Shown: one piece after another, positions 1-8,114 of the stretch
How positions within the stretch are numbered: position 1 is the first letter of the stretch
Layout of the letters: every line of letters starts with the position of its first letter
Virus record (IMG/VR): IMGVR_UViG_3300023174_000036
Span: 292,313 to 356,312 of that record
Length of the DNA stretch: 64,000 nucleotides
Strand: one strand, 5' to 3'
From: a virus
Notes under the pieces: model-generated
Database searches by the model: none
What the model was told of the DNA's origin: nothing
The model's input: the letters and a program-made list of their open reading frames with translations, nothing else
Program-made: the position numbers and the translations under genes

Positions 1-1089
1 TTTGCGTGGCGCCTTGCCAAACAGTTTCTCAACTGCTTCTTGTACTTTAGGCATACGTGTTTGTCCGCCAACTAGGATAACTTCATCAATGTCAGCGGAA
101 GTCACTTTAGCGTCCTTCATAGCAATCTTACATGGCTCAATTGATCGCTCGATAAGTTGCTCAACCATTGATTCAAACTTAGCACGACTAATAGTTACAT
201 TCATGTGCTTAGGACCGCTTGCATCTGCGGTAATGTACGGCAAGTTAACACTGGTACTTGCTGTGCTAGACAACTCAATCTTGGCTTTCTCAGCTGATTC
301 TTTCAAGCGTTGCAGAGCCAACATGTCTTTCTTCAAATCAATGCCAGAATCTTTCTTAAACTCGTCAACCAAATGATCCATGATAACTTGGTCAAAGTCT
401 TCACCACCTAGGAATGTGTCGCCGTTTGTGCTTAGTACTTCGATTTGTTTATCGCCGTCGATATTCGCGATTTCAATGATCGAGATGTCGAAAGTACCAC
501 CACCAAGGTCGTAAACAGCAATTTTCCTATCTCTTTTATCAGCTTTATCAACGCCATAAGCAAGAGCTGCCGCAGTAGGCTCATTAATAATACGGAGTAC
601 TTCCAAACCGGCAATGCGGCCAGCATCTTTAGTTGCTTGTCTTTGGCTGTCGTTAAAGTACGCAGGAACTGTGATAACTGCTTGGGTAACTTCATGACCT
701 AAATAGTCCTCCGCGGTCTTTTTCATTTTACGCAACACTTCAGCTGACACTTGCTGTGGTGCAAGTTTCTCGCCGTTAGCTTCGATCCACGCATCACCGT
801 TGTCAGCTTTGATGATTGAATAAGGCATTAGATCAATATCTTTTTGCACAGCTGATTCGTCAAACTTGCGGCCAATGAGACGCTTGCTTGCGTAGATTGT
901 GTTTTTGGGGTTTGTGACTGATTGTCGTTTTGCTGTGGCACCTACTAGAATTTCTTTTTCTGTATATGCAACGATTGATGGTGTTGTTCTAGCACCTTCG
1001 CTGTTTGGGATTACTTTAGCAACTCCGCCTTCTAGGATTGCTACACAGCTATTTGTTGTACCTAAATCGATACCGATGATTTTGCTCAT
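1..1089 (-). CDS. dnaK: Hsp70 chaperone DnaK (3' end outside window)
   Basis: ATP-dependent chaperone. The 363 visible residues are almost the whole nucleotide-binding domain: [10 protein letters not shown] at 5-14, DLGGGTFD at 194-201 and VGGQTRMP at 340-347. The substrate-binding domain lies beyond the left edge. ATG at 1089 has a strong AAGGAG site. A late-type box (1148-1155) and a leader hairpin (1120-1142) lie upstream. The N-terminus is of general DnaK type rather than HscA, but the window also encodes IscU with an intact LPPVK chaperone-docking motif, so a role in Fe-S assembly is possible. Phage DnaK could also serve capsid or fibre folding. Confidence 0.95.
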   Translation of the reverse strand, partial: MSKIIGIDLGTTNSCVAILEGGVAKVIPNSEGARTTPSIVAYTEKEILVGATAKRQSVTNPKNTIYASKRLIGRKFDESAVQKDIDLMPYSIIKADNGDAWIEANGEKLAPQQVSAEVLRKMKKTAEDYLGHEVTQAVITVPAYFNDSQRQATKDAGRIAGLEVLRIINEPTAAALAYGVDKADKRDRKIAVYDLGGGTFDISIIEIANIDGDKQIEVLSTNGDTFLGGEDFDQVIMDHLVDEFKKDSGIDLKKDMLALQRLKESAEKAKIELSSTASTSVNLPYITADASGPKHMNVTISRAKFESMVEQLIERSIEPCKIAMKDAKVTSADIDEVILVGGQTRMPKVQEAVEKLFGKAPRK

Positions 1090-1119
1090 AATTTTCTCCT
1101 TTAAATTAAGCAAGAATAT

Positions 1120-1142
1120 GTAAAACCCTTACGGCGTTTTAC
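1120..1142 (-). promoter_or_regulatory. dnaK leader hairpin
   Basis: GTAAAAC (1120-1126) pairs with GTTTTAC (1136-1142). The first base of the expected late transcript falls at about 1142, so the hairpin would sit at the 5' end of the mRNA. Confidence 0.6.
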
Positions 1143-1147
1143 AAATT

Positions 1148-1155
1148 TATTTATC
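1148..1155 (-). promoter_or_regulatory. Late-type box GATAAATA for dnaK
   Basis: One base from the T4 late consensus TATAAATA; 59 nt before the dnaK start. Confidence 0.55.
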
Positions 1156-1440
1156 TCAGATATTCTCTAAATTCTGAATATTTGACCATTTTTTTAGTTT
1201 TTCAATCTTAGCTTCTTGGGCACGTTCAATGTTAGTATAGCTAACAATATCCATGCTTTGTAAGATATCAATCATGGCCAGCATATCGCCCAATTCTTCT
1301 TCAAGATGTTCTCTGTTAGTTTTGGGCTTTCCTGGTTTGAAATTATCTAGTCCAAAGCGGCTGATTTTACTTACCGCTTGTATAACTTCAGCACATTCTT
1401 CTTGGAGAATATCCATTACTTCTTTAGTTTGACTGTCCAT
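1156..1440 (-). CDS. MazG-like nucleotide pyrophosphohydrolase
   Basis: Small all-alpha NTP pyrophosphohydrolase of the MazG type, which hydrolyses (d)NTPs or ppGpp-like nucleotides to monophosphates. The metal-binding signature is visible as E15xxE18 (EECAE at 14-18) and E49xxD52 (EEELGD at 47-52). At 94 residues it is a single-domain form, as usual in phages. ATG at 1440 follows AAAGGT. It lies 4 nt after the exonuclease gene, so the two are probably co-transcribed. The family is certain; the substrate cannot be read from sequence. Confidence 0.85.
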   Translation of the reverse strand: MDSQTKEVMDILQEECAEVIQAVSKISRFGLDNFKPGKPKTNREHLEEELGDMLAMIDILQSMDIVSYTNIERAQEAKIEKLKKWSNIQNLENI

Positions 1441-1443
1441 ATA

Positions 1444-2028
1444 TTACCTTTGATTTGCAAATGGTGCGATATAATCGCCTGCACTGGTTGTGCTAGTGCG
1501 TAGTGTATTGTAGACATTTTGAATACCCACTGCTTGATTCCAAGCATCTTCCAATGCATGGTGGGCAGTAACTGGTGGGCGTTGTGGGTTGATACCTAAA
1601 TCAAATGCTGTACGCACATCACGCACTTCCCAAAATTTCCAAGGAATAGCACGATTAATTTTGCGGTAAACATGCTCGCAAATGATGATATCAAAGCAAC
1701 TGCCATTTGCCCAAACACGTTTAGCACCCCAACAGAATTTATACAAGCGAGCAAATGCTTCTTCTATATCAAGTCTGTCAGTAGGATCAAAAGCCGCATC
1801 CTGGGCTTCTTTGCTTTGGCTAGCCCACCAAGCAATAGTATCATCGTTAGTGGTTAGTCCAATTCGGTCACAGCTATCTGTGTCTACCTTACAATAAAAA
1901 CTATCCATTTTTGGCTCTTGTAATTCTCTGCCGAACGGATCAAATTTTACTGCGCCGATTGTAAGTATGGTTGCATCTGGAGTAGTGTTAAGCGTCTCCA
2001 AATCAATCATAACGTCTGTATTTGCCAT
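1444..2028 (-). CDS. DexA-like 3'-5' exonuclease (DEDD family)
   Basis: Exonuclease of the DnaQ/RNase T fold. The acidic pair D9-x-E11 (MIDLET) is exonuclease motif I, NGSCFD carries the second aspartate near residue 113, and AHHALEDAW near 155-163 is the H-x4-D motif. The segment IAWWASQSKEAQDA resembles phage T4 DexA and the Rv2179c-like exoribonucleases. It may degrade host nucleic acid or process mRNA; DNA versus RNA preference is not decided by sequence. First gene of a short operon with the MazG-like gene. Confidence 0.82.
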   Translation of the reverse strand: MANTDVMIDLETLNTTPDATILTIGAVKFDPFGRELQEPKMDSFYCKVDTDSCDRIGLTTNDDTIAWWASQSKEAQDAAFDPTDRLDIEEAFARLYKFCWGAKRVWANGSCFDIIICEHVYRKINRAIPWKFWEVRDVRTAFDLGINPQRPPVTAHHALEDAWNQAVGIQNVYNTLRTSTTSAGDYIAPFANQR

Positions 2029-2081
2029 TTAAGTTCTTTCTTTATTAGGAACTTAAATTATAGCATAACACAGACGTTATG

Positions 2082-2312
2082 TCAATACATTTTTTTAGGT
2101 AATTGTTGACTTTCGAGTTTCTTGCGCCAACGAGCTTTGGCCGCACCTTTTTTACGTTTGCGTTCTGTCGTTGGTTTTTCATAAAACTCATGCTTTCTAA
2201 GGTCGTCTAGAATACCTGCTTCCTCAATCTTTTTCTTAAATCTTCTCAAAGATTGATTAATATTTTCGTTATCTCTAACAGTAATCCCTGTGCCTTTACT
2301 CTTCTTCAACAT
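2082..2312 (-). CDS. rpsU: Ribosomal protein bS21
   Basis: Small 30S protein that helps mRNA engagement near the anti-Shine-Dalgarno end of 16S rRNA. The core [18 protein letters not shown] and [15 protein letters not shown] are clear bS21 signatures. I chose ATG 2312 (76 residues) rather than the in-frame ATG at 2345, because GAGGA sits 8 nt upstream and bacterial bS21 is about 70 residues. It overlaps the upstream gene by 17 nt. A phage copy could replace host bS21 and bias initiation towards phage mRNA; that role is inference. Confidence 0.92.
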   Translation of the reverse strand: MLKKSKGTGITVRDNENINQSLRRFKKKIEEAGILDDLRKHEFYEKPTTERKRKKGAAKARWRKKLESQQLPKKMY

Positions 2313-2706
2313 CTGTGTCGTCCTCGTCTTGTTTGATTTTTTCAATAATCCAGTCTAAATTATAAATTCTATTTTTACTAATCAACTTATAAGGAATGGT
2401 ATCATCGTTAGTTATATAGTAAGAATTAGGATGAGCCAATAAAAATGTAATAAAGTGACTTGTGATTAAATCACAATTATCAACATCAATAATTATAACT
2501 TCAACTTGTTGTGCAATACTCAGTAACCAACCAATATCGTGATCGTCTTCGTCGTACACAAATACATTTACATCATCTAAAATCTGGCTTAAAATAATTT
2601 GAAACTGCTCTTTAACTTGAGTAGATGGTTTGATTAACAGATAGCTAAGGTTCATATTGAACAACTTATCCGGCGGTGTTATCAGGGTAATTTTTCCTAA
2701 GTTCAT
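2296..2706 (-). CDS. Conserved hypothetical phage protein upstream of rpsU
   Basis: 136 residues with no recognised catalytic motif. The pattern is alternating hydrophobic strands and acidic loops ([26 protein letters not shown]), suggesting a small alpha/beta fold, and the C-terminus is very acidic ([10 protein letters not shown]). ATG 2706 follows AAGGA at 5 nt, so the 41-nt overlap with the upstream gene is probably genuine. It contains the rpsU ribosome-binding site, so the two should be translationally coupled. Confidence 0.75.
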   Translation of the reverse strand: MNLGKITLITPPDKLFNMNLSYLLIKPSTQVKEQFQIILSQILDDVNVFVYDEDDHDIGWLLSIAQQVEVIIIDVDNCDLITSHFITFLLAHPNSYYITNDDTIPYKLISKNRIYNLDWIIEKIKQDEDDTDVEEE

Positions 2707-2881
2707 ATATCCTTCTTGCGAAATATTCCAGTTTATCTTTTGGATAACTATTAAACCTTGGACCGTCTGTGTTAGTTTTCTCTAAGAAATCTGCCAATTC
2801 AGGTTCCGCGATATTATCTACTGCAACTTGTTCAAATGCACCTTGTGAATAATAAGTGTACAATTCGTCGATGGGTTTCAT
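2666..2881 (-). CDS. Small hypothetical protein
   Basis: 71 residues, soluble, rich in acidic and aromatic residues (KPIDELYTYYSQGAFEQ; a C-terminal [16 protein letters not shown] helix). No family recognised. It overlaps the next gene by 41 nt and heads the rpsU group. About 70 nt separate it from the membrane protein stop at 2950. Confidence 0.65.
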   Translation of the reverse strand: MKPIDELYTYYSQGAFEQVAVDNIAEPELADFLEKTNTDGPRFNSYPKDKLEYFARRIYELRKNYPDNTAG

Positions 2882-2949
2882 CTCGGGTCTTGCTATTATT
2901 CTATTCCAAATTGAGTTTGATTCTTGTTGTTCTTCGTTTTGTATGTAGC

Positions 2950-4200
2950 CTATTCTCGAGCCTTGATCTGTATCGTCCCTGTTTCGTCCTTGATCATGTA
3001 AGTCTTTTTTTTTGACTCTTCTGATGCGGGCTCAATAACTTCTGTCAAATCAGGTTTGATTCTGTCACCTGTTACTTCTATGAAAGTATTGTCAGCAGTT
3101 ATTGTTTCAGGATGATAGCGTTTTGCCTCTTCTTGTTTTATAGCTTCATGTTCCAACTCGCGTTCAGCTTGTTCGATCATCTTGTTCCATTTTTCTAGCT
3201 CTGACTCTTCAGTGAATGGTACTGAAGGTTCCTCCGATGCTGTTATATCACCTCCTAGTGCAGTCAACGGTGTTTCGCTTGGAACTTCTGTGTGTGTGGG
3301 TTCTATGACAGTAGGTTCGATAACTATGCTATTTCCGCTCTCCGTAGTCAGGCTGTCATCCTCTGCTGATTCTTCTTTGGGAATATATTCTTGTGGTTGA
3401 GGTACAATGTCGTTAATACTTACAGGTACTGGTTCGACTTCTTCTTTCTTCCAACCAAAAGTCATCTGTGCGGCCAGCAACATGATAACTGCTAGCGGAT
3501 CAAACACAACAACAATAAGAACAATGATCCATGTTACTGCTTTTTCCAACATGTTTTCATCTGCGCCATGATCGCCGTAGATGAATTTAGCAATATATTT
3601 TATCGGACCAACTTCCGCTTCAACTTTTCGAACTTCGGCCGCAATTGGCGCACGTTCTTCGTTGAGTCCGGCGATTTTCTTTTGAGACTCTGCAATGTCT
3701 TGAGCGATGCGACTACGTTCTTTCTGCTGGGCTTTTCGAATGGCAACGGCTTTTTCTGCGCCCTTTTCATCCGAACTGCGACCCATAACTTGGTCCACCG
3801 ATTCATCAAGCTGTTTGAGCACTTTGCGATTAGCATCTATGTTTTCTTTTTCTGTTTTGATTTTTTCGTCGTATATGGCAATCTTACTTTGAACATCGCC
3901 GCTGACTAAATTTTGATCATTGTGTGCTTTACTTAGGAATCCAAAGATGCCCATCGATGTTATAATCATTAACACAATCACCGCAGTGATCATATAATAT
4001 TTTATAAAACGTGGAGCACGTTCCCAATTGGCTTTTAACCAAGAGGCACACACAAGTTTACCAACTTCCAAAGCTGAACCCATAATGATAATTGGAATTA
4101 CTGCCGCTGAAAATATTGCGGTAAGACCTACTACTGAGTAATAGATCGCTACCGCAGATATTGTTAAGCCAGTAAGAAGTAGTAACCAGGCTAAAATCAT
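2950..4200 (-). CDS. Membrane protein with long periplasmic or cytoplasmic coiled coil
   Basis: 416 residues. Three N-terminal hydrophobic segments (about 3-25, 30-50 and 68-90), then a charged coiled-coil region (about 100-205, rich in K, E and Q), a fourth membrane segment near 220-245 (VTWIIVLIVVVFDPLAVIML), and a long acidic, low-complexity tail. The layout resembles DUF4407-type bacterial and phage membrane proteins, but I do not claim homology. Possible host-membrane remodeller or lysis-related factor. It is encoded with the structural gene at 4210-4785, 9 nt away. Confidence 0.8.
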   Translation of the reverse strand: MILAWLLLLTGLTISAVAIYYSVVGLTAIFSAAVIPIIIMGSALEVGKLVCASWLKANWERAPRFIKYYMITAVIVLMIITSMGIFGFLSKAHNDQNLVSGDVQSKIAIYDEKIKTEKENIDANRKVLKQLDESVDQVMGRSSDEKGAEKAVAIRKAQQKERSRIAQDIAESQKKIAGLNEERAPIAAEVRKVEAEVGPIKYIAKFIYGDHGADENMLEKAVTWIIVLIVVVFDPLAVIMLLAAQMTFGWKKEEVEPVPVSINDIVPQPQEYIPKEESAEDDSLTTESGNSIVIEPTVIEPTHTEVPSETPLTALGGDITASEEPSVPFTEESELEKWNKMIEQAERELEHEAIKQEEAKRYHPETITADNTFIEVTGDRIKPDLTEVIEPASEESKKKTYMIKDETGTIQIKARE

Positions 4201-4209
4201 TCGATAATC

Positions 4210-4785
4210 TTAATCAAAAAGTGTTGCTTCGTCAATAATTGAAACTGCAACAGTTCCAAACTGTTGTGTGGCTGTTGCACCTGTTGTTGTTACTGTAAGA
4301 GACATTTGGGTGTCTTCTGCTGTGGCACCGTTGTATACACGAACGTTGGCAACAGTTACATCTCTAATGCCACGTGTAATTGCATCTCTAATGGCCAATG
4401 CAGTTGTAGTAATTGCGGTAGATCCATCGACTGCTGTTCCGCTAACAGTAATTAAAGCAGGTCTGTCATACGCAACTGTAAATGCCAAACTGGTTGCTTG
4501 AGCATCGCCGTTGGTTTCGGTAATGGTGATATCGCGAATTTGACAATCACCCAATCCTGTCAAACGATTAACTACGTTACGGAAACGCATGTTTCCTCTA
4601 GCACGGGCTTTGCCTTTGGCCAGTGTGGTTGGCAATGTGGCAAAACTGTCCGATGCGCTTGGAGTAACTCCACCGTTATCGTCGCTATCTGCGGTTGGGT
4701 AATATGTGCTATTACTCATTGTAATAGTGGCTCTATACATTTCAGCTTGTAGCTGATTTGCGTCGTTTTGAAATCCTGATGGCAT
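4210..4785 (-). CDS. Putative virion structural protein
   Basis: 191 residues, Thr/Ala/Val-rich beta-type composition with no signal peptide. It begins MPSGFQNDANQLQ, a start I associate with T4-like phage structural proteins. The last two thirds read as repeated beta strands (ATSLAFTVAYDRPALITVSG; VTVANVRVYNGA). A strong AAGGAG site and a late-type box (4809-4816) are upstream. The exact virion location is unknown. Confidence 0.65.
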   Translation of the reverse strand: MPSGFQNDANQLQAEMYRATITMSNSTYYPTADSDDNGGVTPSASDSFATLPTTLAKGKARARGNMRFRNVVNRLTGLGDCQIRDITITETNGDAQATSLAFTVAYDRPALITVSGTAVDGSTAITTTALAIRDAITRGIRDVTVANVRVYNGATAEDTQMSLTVTTTGATATQQFGTVAVSIIDEATLFD

Positions 4786-4808
4786 TTTATGTGCTCCTTA
4801 ATATCTAA

Positions 4809-4816
4809 TATTTATC
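4809..4816 (-). promoter_or_regulatory. Late-type box GATAAATA
   Basis: Lies 24 nt upstream of the structural gene start at 4785. Confidence 0.55.
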
Positions 4817-4817
4817 G

Positions 4818-5153
4818 TTACTTGAACACTATTAGTGCTAAAAGAGCGGCCTGAACAAAGAATCCAAACCCAATTGTAACAATGTTTAATACATCTTTTT
4901 GTATAGTGGCTTTGACAAAAAAGCAAAATAACCCACTCCATGCAAACAGTACCAAATCAACAGGAGGCATTTTCTCAGTTAATCCCGTTAATACTGCCAA
5001 TAAAGTTGGAAGTGTAGCAAGATGCATGAGAACCACAGCAATCCATCCCATGGTTTCTGCTGAAATGTTGGGTGCGTGTTCTTTGATGTTTTTAACTAAC
5101 AAATTTAAATCAAATGCATCGTGCGCAATTTTTTTAATGTGTTCAATATTCAT
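4818..5153 (-). CDS. Small three-span membrane protein
   Basis: 111 residues. An amphipathic N-terminal third is followed by three hydrophobic stretches (about 35-58, 66-84 and 90-110) ending in FVQAALLALIVFK. Size and topology would allow a holin, supported only by its position directly downstream of a cell-wall hydrolase gene (stop 5162, 8 nt away). No holin family recognised. Confidence 0.6.
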   Translation of the reverse strand: MNIEHIKKIAHDAFDLNLLVKNIKEHAPNISAETMGWIAVVLMHLATLPTLLAVLTGLTEKMPPVDLVLFAWSGLFCFFVKATIQKDVLNIVTIGFGFFVQAALLALIVFK

Positions 5154-5161
5154 ACTAGTCC

Positions 5162-5692
5162 TTAATTATAAAAAATGTGACGGCCAATCTTGGCCACAGG
5201 TTGTTTGCCCCATTTTGGGTTAATATAATCGCCATGGAAATAAAGTGCATGTTTTATTGATGGCAATCTAAATCCTTCCAGCAATACTTTTTTGGCTACT
5301 TCCATACTTTCCGTGTACACCGGACCATTCATAGGCTTTTTAGCACTAGGGCCGTCACAATACCAACTGAATTGGCAAAGGACTTTTTCGTACACTACAT
5401 TCTTTTGATATACTACTTGGCAGATGTCCGACGGAAATTGTCCACTTTCTGCTCTATTGATTGTTACTTGAGCAACAGCTACTTTGCCTTCGAAAGACTC
5501 GTAACCTGCTTCATGGTATATGTTACGAGCAAGACAGTCTAGTTGTTTTTGTCTTAATTGTGCTGTAACTGGGCTCGCTTGTTCACGAGCTGATTTCAAG
5601 GTATCGAATTTATAATTAACTGCTCTATACCCTGCAAATACTACTAGCGATATTGCTAGTAAAAATACTACTGCTTTTATGATGCGTATCAT
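5162..5692 (-). CDS. SleB/CwlJ-type cell wall hydrolase with N-terminal anchor
   Basis: Peptidoglycan-cleaving enzyme of the Hydrolase_2 family. A membrane anchor or signal-arrest segment covers residues 5-24 (IKAVVFLLAISLVVFAGYRA). The catalytic domain begins LARNIYHEAGYESFEGKVAV, with conserved E61 in YHEA, and continues through VTINRAESGQFP, QFSWYCDG and ALYFHGDYINPKW, all typical of the family. The anchor suggests export to the periplasm by SAR-endolysin-like or Sec routes. With the neighbouring small membrane protein it could form a lysis pair. Confidence 0.85.
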   Translation of the reverse strand: MIRIIKAVVFLLAISLVVFAGYRAVNYKFDTLKSAREQASPVTAQLRQKQLDCLARNIYHEAGYESFEGKVAVAQVTINRAESGQFPSDICQVVYQKNVVYEKVLCQFSWYCDGPSAKKPMNGPVYTESMEVAKKVLLEGFRLPSIKHALYFHGDYINPKWGKQPVAKIGRHIFYN

Positions 5693-5860
5693 TTTATTTC
5701 TCCTTTACGCTGGATCACGGAATTGCTAGTCCCGCTGTTACAAATGGCTTCGATACATCTCCTTGTGCGTTAAAAGCCTACTGCTTAATTGCCCTAAAAC
5801 CTATTAGGGCAATATATAATTATCATCTGTGTACATGGTACAAAATACTAAGTTTATAGT
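5693..5860. other. Intergenic stretch with a 9-bp hairpin
   Basis: This 168-nt gap has no gene I can support. It holds a perfect inverted repeat, ATTGCCCTA at 5788-5796 and TAGGGCAAT at 5805-5813, with an 8-nt loop. Neither strand has a T-run after the stem, so it is not an ordinary intrinsic terminator. Confidence 0.6.
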
Positions 5861-6247
5861 TTAACGTCTCATACGACTAATGTCAACAGCTTGTTCATCG
5901 CTAAACACCGGTACTGCGTTGCTTTTATGCATGGTTGCAATGCCTTTAACCATTGTGCCTGTATAAACTTTGGATGGAGCAAGTGTAGCATTGCCACCTG
6001 TGTCTCTACTAGGAATATGTGACGTGCCACGACCTTCTGGAATAGACAAACTATAATGACCTTTTAAGGGTTCAGCTGTTAAGCCTCTCTTACGTTTTTT
6101 ATCCTCAGCTTCAATAGCCCAACGTTTTTGTAATTCTTTCCAAGACTCATCCAATTCTCTAGCCTTTCTGGCATGCTCTGCCGAAGCAAATTTCTTTTTA
6201 CCTTTTTTCTTGCCAGTGGTACTTAGCCACGGACCTTCTAAATGCAT
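5861..6247 (-). CDS. Conserved hypothetical phage protein
   Basis: 128 residues, basic and hydrophilic, with a predicted helix (SAEHARKARELDESWKELQKRW). It starts MHLEGPWLSTTGKKKGKKK, a beginning I associate with conserved phage proteins. The upstream in-frame TTG at 6265 is less likely than ATG 6247. No function recognised; the lysine-rich N-terminus could contact nucleic acid. Confidence 0.7.
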   Translation of the reverse strand: MHLEGPWLSTTGKKKGKKKFASAEHARKARELDESWKELQKRWAIEAEDKKRKRGLTAEPLKGHYSLSIPEGRGTSHIPSRDTGGNATLAPSKVYTGTMVKGIATMHKSNAVPVFSDEQAVDISRMRR

Positions 6248-6319
6248 ACTCAAAATAATCTCCAAAAATAATAACGATACTAGTATTATACTAATAAAAT
6301 TCGACTAAGTCAAAGGTTG

Positions 6320-6646
6320 TTATACTCGAAATGATTCACCGCATCCACAACGATCTCGTTCGTTGGGATTGATGAAATCAAAACCTTCATTGAGTCCATT
6401 GCGAACCCAATCCATTGTCAAGCCATTTAGATAAGCTAGACTTTTGGCATCTATTAATACCACAAAGTCTTTTTGAGCAAAGTTGGTTACACCCACTTCG
6501 GCAGTGTACTCGTCCACGTATTCCATAGTGTAGGCCAATCCACTACAACCAGTGGTTCTTACACCTATACGAATACCAACACCCTTGCCGCGTTTGAGTA
6601 AATTTTGTTTTATTTTTTTAGACGCTGTGTCGGTTACGGTAATCAT
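6320..6646 (-). CDS. iscA: A-type iron-sulfur carrier IscA/ErpA
   Basis: Fe-S or iron carrier that takes clusters from the IscU scaffold to apoproteins. The three ligand cysteines are all present: C34 in TTGCSGLAY and C100/C102 in CGCGESF near the C-terminus. 108 residues is the normal family length. It overlaps iscU by 29 nt, so expression is coupled. No IscS desulfurase is in the window, so host IscS must supply sulfur unless one lies elsewhere in the genome. Confidence 0.93.
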   Translation of the reverse strand: MITVTDTASKKIKQNLLKRGKGVGIRIGVRTTGCSGLAYTMEYVDEYTAEVGVTNFAQKDFVVLIDAKSLAYLNGLTMDWVRNGLNEGFDFINPNERDRCGCGESFRV

Positions 6647-7001
6647 TTACAGCCGCTTTGATAGCATCTTCTGCTAGAATAGAACAATGTATTTTAACTG
6701 GAGGCAATGCTAGTTCTTCTGCAATTTGACTGTTCTTGAGATTAATAGCATCATTGATGTGCATACCTTTGACCCACTCCGTAACCAAACTTGAACTGGC
6801 AATTGCTGAACCACAGCCGTATGTTTTGAATTTGGCATCAGTAATGATGCCATCTTCGTCTACTTTTATCTGTAGTTTCATTACATCGCCACATGCCGGA
6901 GCACCAACCATGCCAGTACCCACGGTGGGATCATCTTTTTCAAATGATCCCACATTGCGTGGATTTTCGTAGTGGTCGATTACTTTTTCTGAATATGCCA
7001 T
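6618..7001 (-). CDS. iscU: Fe-S cluster scaffold IscU
   Basis: Scaffold for 2Fe-2S and 4Fe-4S assembly. The ligands C37, D39, C63, H105 and C106 are intact in the motifs PACGDVMKLQI, YGCGSAIASSS and KIHCSILAEDA. LPPVK at 99-103 is the docking site for the Hsp70 HscA. Length (127) and residue numbering match bacterial IscU, so this is a functional copy. It follows the secreted-protein gene by 1 nt and runs into iscA. Confidence 0.95.
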   Translation of the reverse strand: MAYSEKVIDHYENPRNVGSFEKDDPTVGTGMVGAPACGDVMKLQIKVDEDGIITDAKFKTYGCGSAIASSSLVTEWVKGMHINDAINLKNSQIAEELALPPVKIHCSILAEDAIKAAVNDYRNRHSV

Positions 7002-7002
7002 A

Positions 7003-7314
7003 TTATTGTATACAGGTCCTAGTTCTAGTTATTGTGCCATCTGAGTGCTGGGTTTCCGTCCATACTGTACAGCTTGGTTGCGGAGTTACTGAATACACGG
7101 GTTGCGACTGTATGATAACTGGTTGTTGTACAACCACAGGAGGTTCATAGTAACGTGGACGATTTAACTCGTATCCAATTACTCCTCCAATAATCACAGG
7201 TGCAATCCAATTGTTATTATAGCCGCCGCGATAGTGTCCACCATGATGATGCCATTGTGCATTGGCCGTGCCTACCATTGCCAACATTGAGATTGCTAGT
7301 AATATCTGTTTCAT
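7003..7314 (-). CDS. Secreted His/Tyr/Pro-rich protein
   Basis: 103 residues with a clear signal peptide (about 1-19, ending GTANA before QWHHHGGHYRGG). The mature part has a His/Gly cluster (WHHHGGHYRGG), a short glycine-rich hydrophobic stretch (IAPVIIGGVIGYEL) and two cysteines near the end. The histidine cluster could bind metal, and the gene lies 1 nt upstream of iscU, so a metal link is conceivable but unproven. Resembles small periplasmic bacterial proteins. Confidence 0.7.
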   Translation of the reverse strand: MKQILLAISMLAMVGTANAQWHHHGGHYRGGYNNNWIAPVIIGGVIGYELNRPRYYEPPVVVQQPVIIQSQPVYSVTPQPSCTVWTETQHSDGTITRTRTCIQ

Positions 7315-7362
7315 AATAGTCTCCAGGCTATACTAATATAACGCCTTAGGCGCTAGTTTCGT

Positions 7363-7482
7363 TTACTCTGCCTTCTTAAACATACCCATTACTTTTGCTT
7401 GAATATTTTTGGCAAAATTTGGCTGAGGAAAGTTCCAGCCGATAAAAGCACCCAGTGCTAACCAAAATAAAGTTTCTAACAT
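7363..7482 (-). CDS. 39-residue membrane peptide
   Basis: Short open frame with a near-perfect AGGAGG site 6 nt before ATG 7482. One hydrophobic segment (LETLFWLALGAFIGWNF) is followed by a basic amphipathic tail. A late-type box lies at 7510-7517. Function unknown. The strong translation signal is the main evidence that it is real. Confidence 0.65.
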   Translation of the reverse strand: MLETLFWLALGAFIGWNFPQPNFAKNIQAKVMGMFKKAE

Positions 7483-7509
7483 AATACACCTCCTAAAAAG
7501 AGCGTACTA

Positions 7510-7517
7510 TATTTATC
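7510..7517 (-). promoter_or_regulatory. Late-type box GATAAATA
   Basis: Upstream of the 39-residue membrane peptide and the secreted protein/isc group. Confidence 0.5.
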
Positions 7518-7520
7518 AAA

Positions 7521-7724
7521 TTATTTTGCAACTTTTGCTTCAGATCTTGCGTTCTTAACTGCGGTAACATCGTTACGAGTTTCTTTGCACAACTTGGCCA
7601 AATCTTGACAATGTTTACGTACACGGGTGCCGGCAGCGCCAACTTCCTTGTCATAAAACTTTTCGAAGTCTGCTTCCATTGCTTCTACGATCTTTGTAAA
7701 TTCTGCGTGTTTGTTTGTAGCCAT
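7521..7724 (-). CDS. Histone H1-like (Hc1-type) DNA-binding protein
   Basis: 67 residues in two helical parts: an acidic N-terminal helix (IVEAMEADFEKFYDKEVGA) and a basic half containing AGTRVRKHCQDLAKLCKE. That arrangement matches small bacterial histone H1-like proteins, which typically read FDKFYNKGNxAAGTRVRK. Expected to bind DNA non-specifically, either in compaction of the phage genome or as an internal virion protein. The family call rests on motif memory only. Confidence 0.6.
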   Translation of the reverse strand: MATNKHAEFTKIVEAMEADFEKFYDKEVGAAGTRVRKHCQDLAKLCKETRNDVTAVKNARSEAKVAK

Positions 7725-7795
7725 TTTTAATAATCCTTTATATGAAGTACAGAGTACTTATACCTAGTGTACAAGGGTTAAAAATAAATGTCTAG

Positions 7796-8101
7796 TTAAT
7801 TGGCAATAACGTTTGGAGAACCGGCAGTAATGGCACCGGCATCGGTAGAATCGCCCACCCGAGCAACACCAATACCGCCAACAAACACATTACCCGAACC
7901 AGCATTGATAGCCGCGCCATGTGGTACACAATTCCTTCCACTTTTGATTGTGTGAGCGGCTGTGGGGTTACCAATGCATTCAACAGCAATACCATTTGCA
8001 AACACTTTGGCGCCAGCGCCAGTAGGACCAGTCACAGTTGTTGTACCGTCACAACCGTGACCTGTGGTAGTTGGATCTCCGTCTCTGGCTATTGCTGGCA
8101 T
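7796..8101 (-). CDS. PAAR-motif spike-tip protein
   Basis: Small cone that sharpens the tail spike (gp5.4 in T4). It starts MPAIARDGDPTTTGHGCDG and has repeated glycine-rich turns (GNPTAAHTIKSG, CVPHGAAINAGSGNVFVGG, VARVGDSTDAGA). The conserved His and Cys residues are suitable for tip metal binding. At 101 residues this is the full family length. Late-type box at 8107-8114. Marks the window as myovirus-like. Confidence 0.88.
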   Translation of the reverse strand: MPAIARDGDPTTTGHGCDGTTTVTGPTGAGAKVFANGIAVECIGNPTAAHTIKSGRNCVPHGAAINAGSGNVFVGGIGVARVGDSTDAGAITAGSPNVIAN

Positions 8102-8106
8102 AATAC

Positions 8107-8114
8107 TATTTATT
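8107..8114 (-). promoter_or_regulatory. Late-type box AATAAATA
   Basis: 5 nt before the PAAR gene start. Confidence 0.5.

Noticed and set aside
5788-5813. Terminator after the gene at 5861-6247
   Set aside because: Good stem but no T-run on either strand, so only described as a hairpin.
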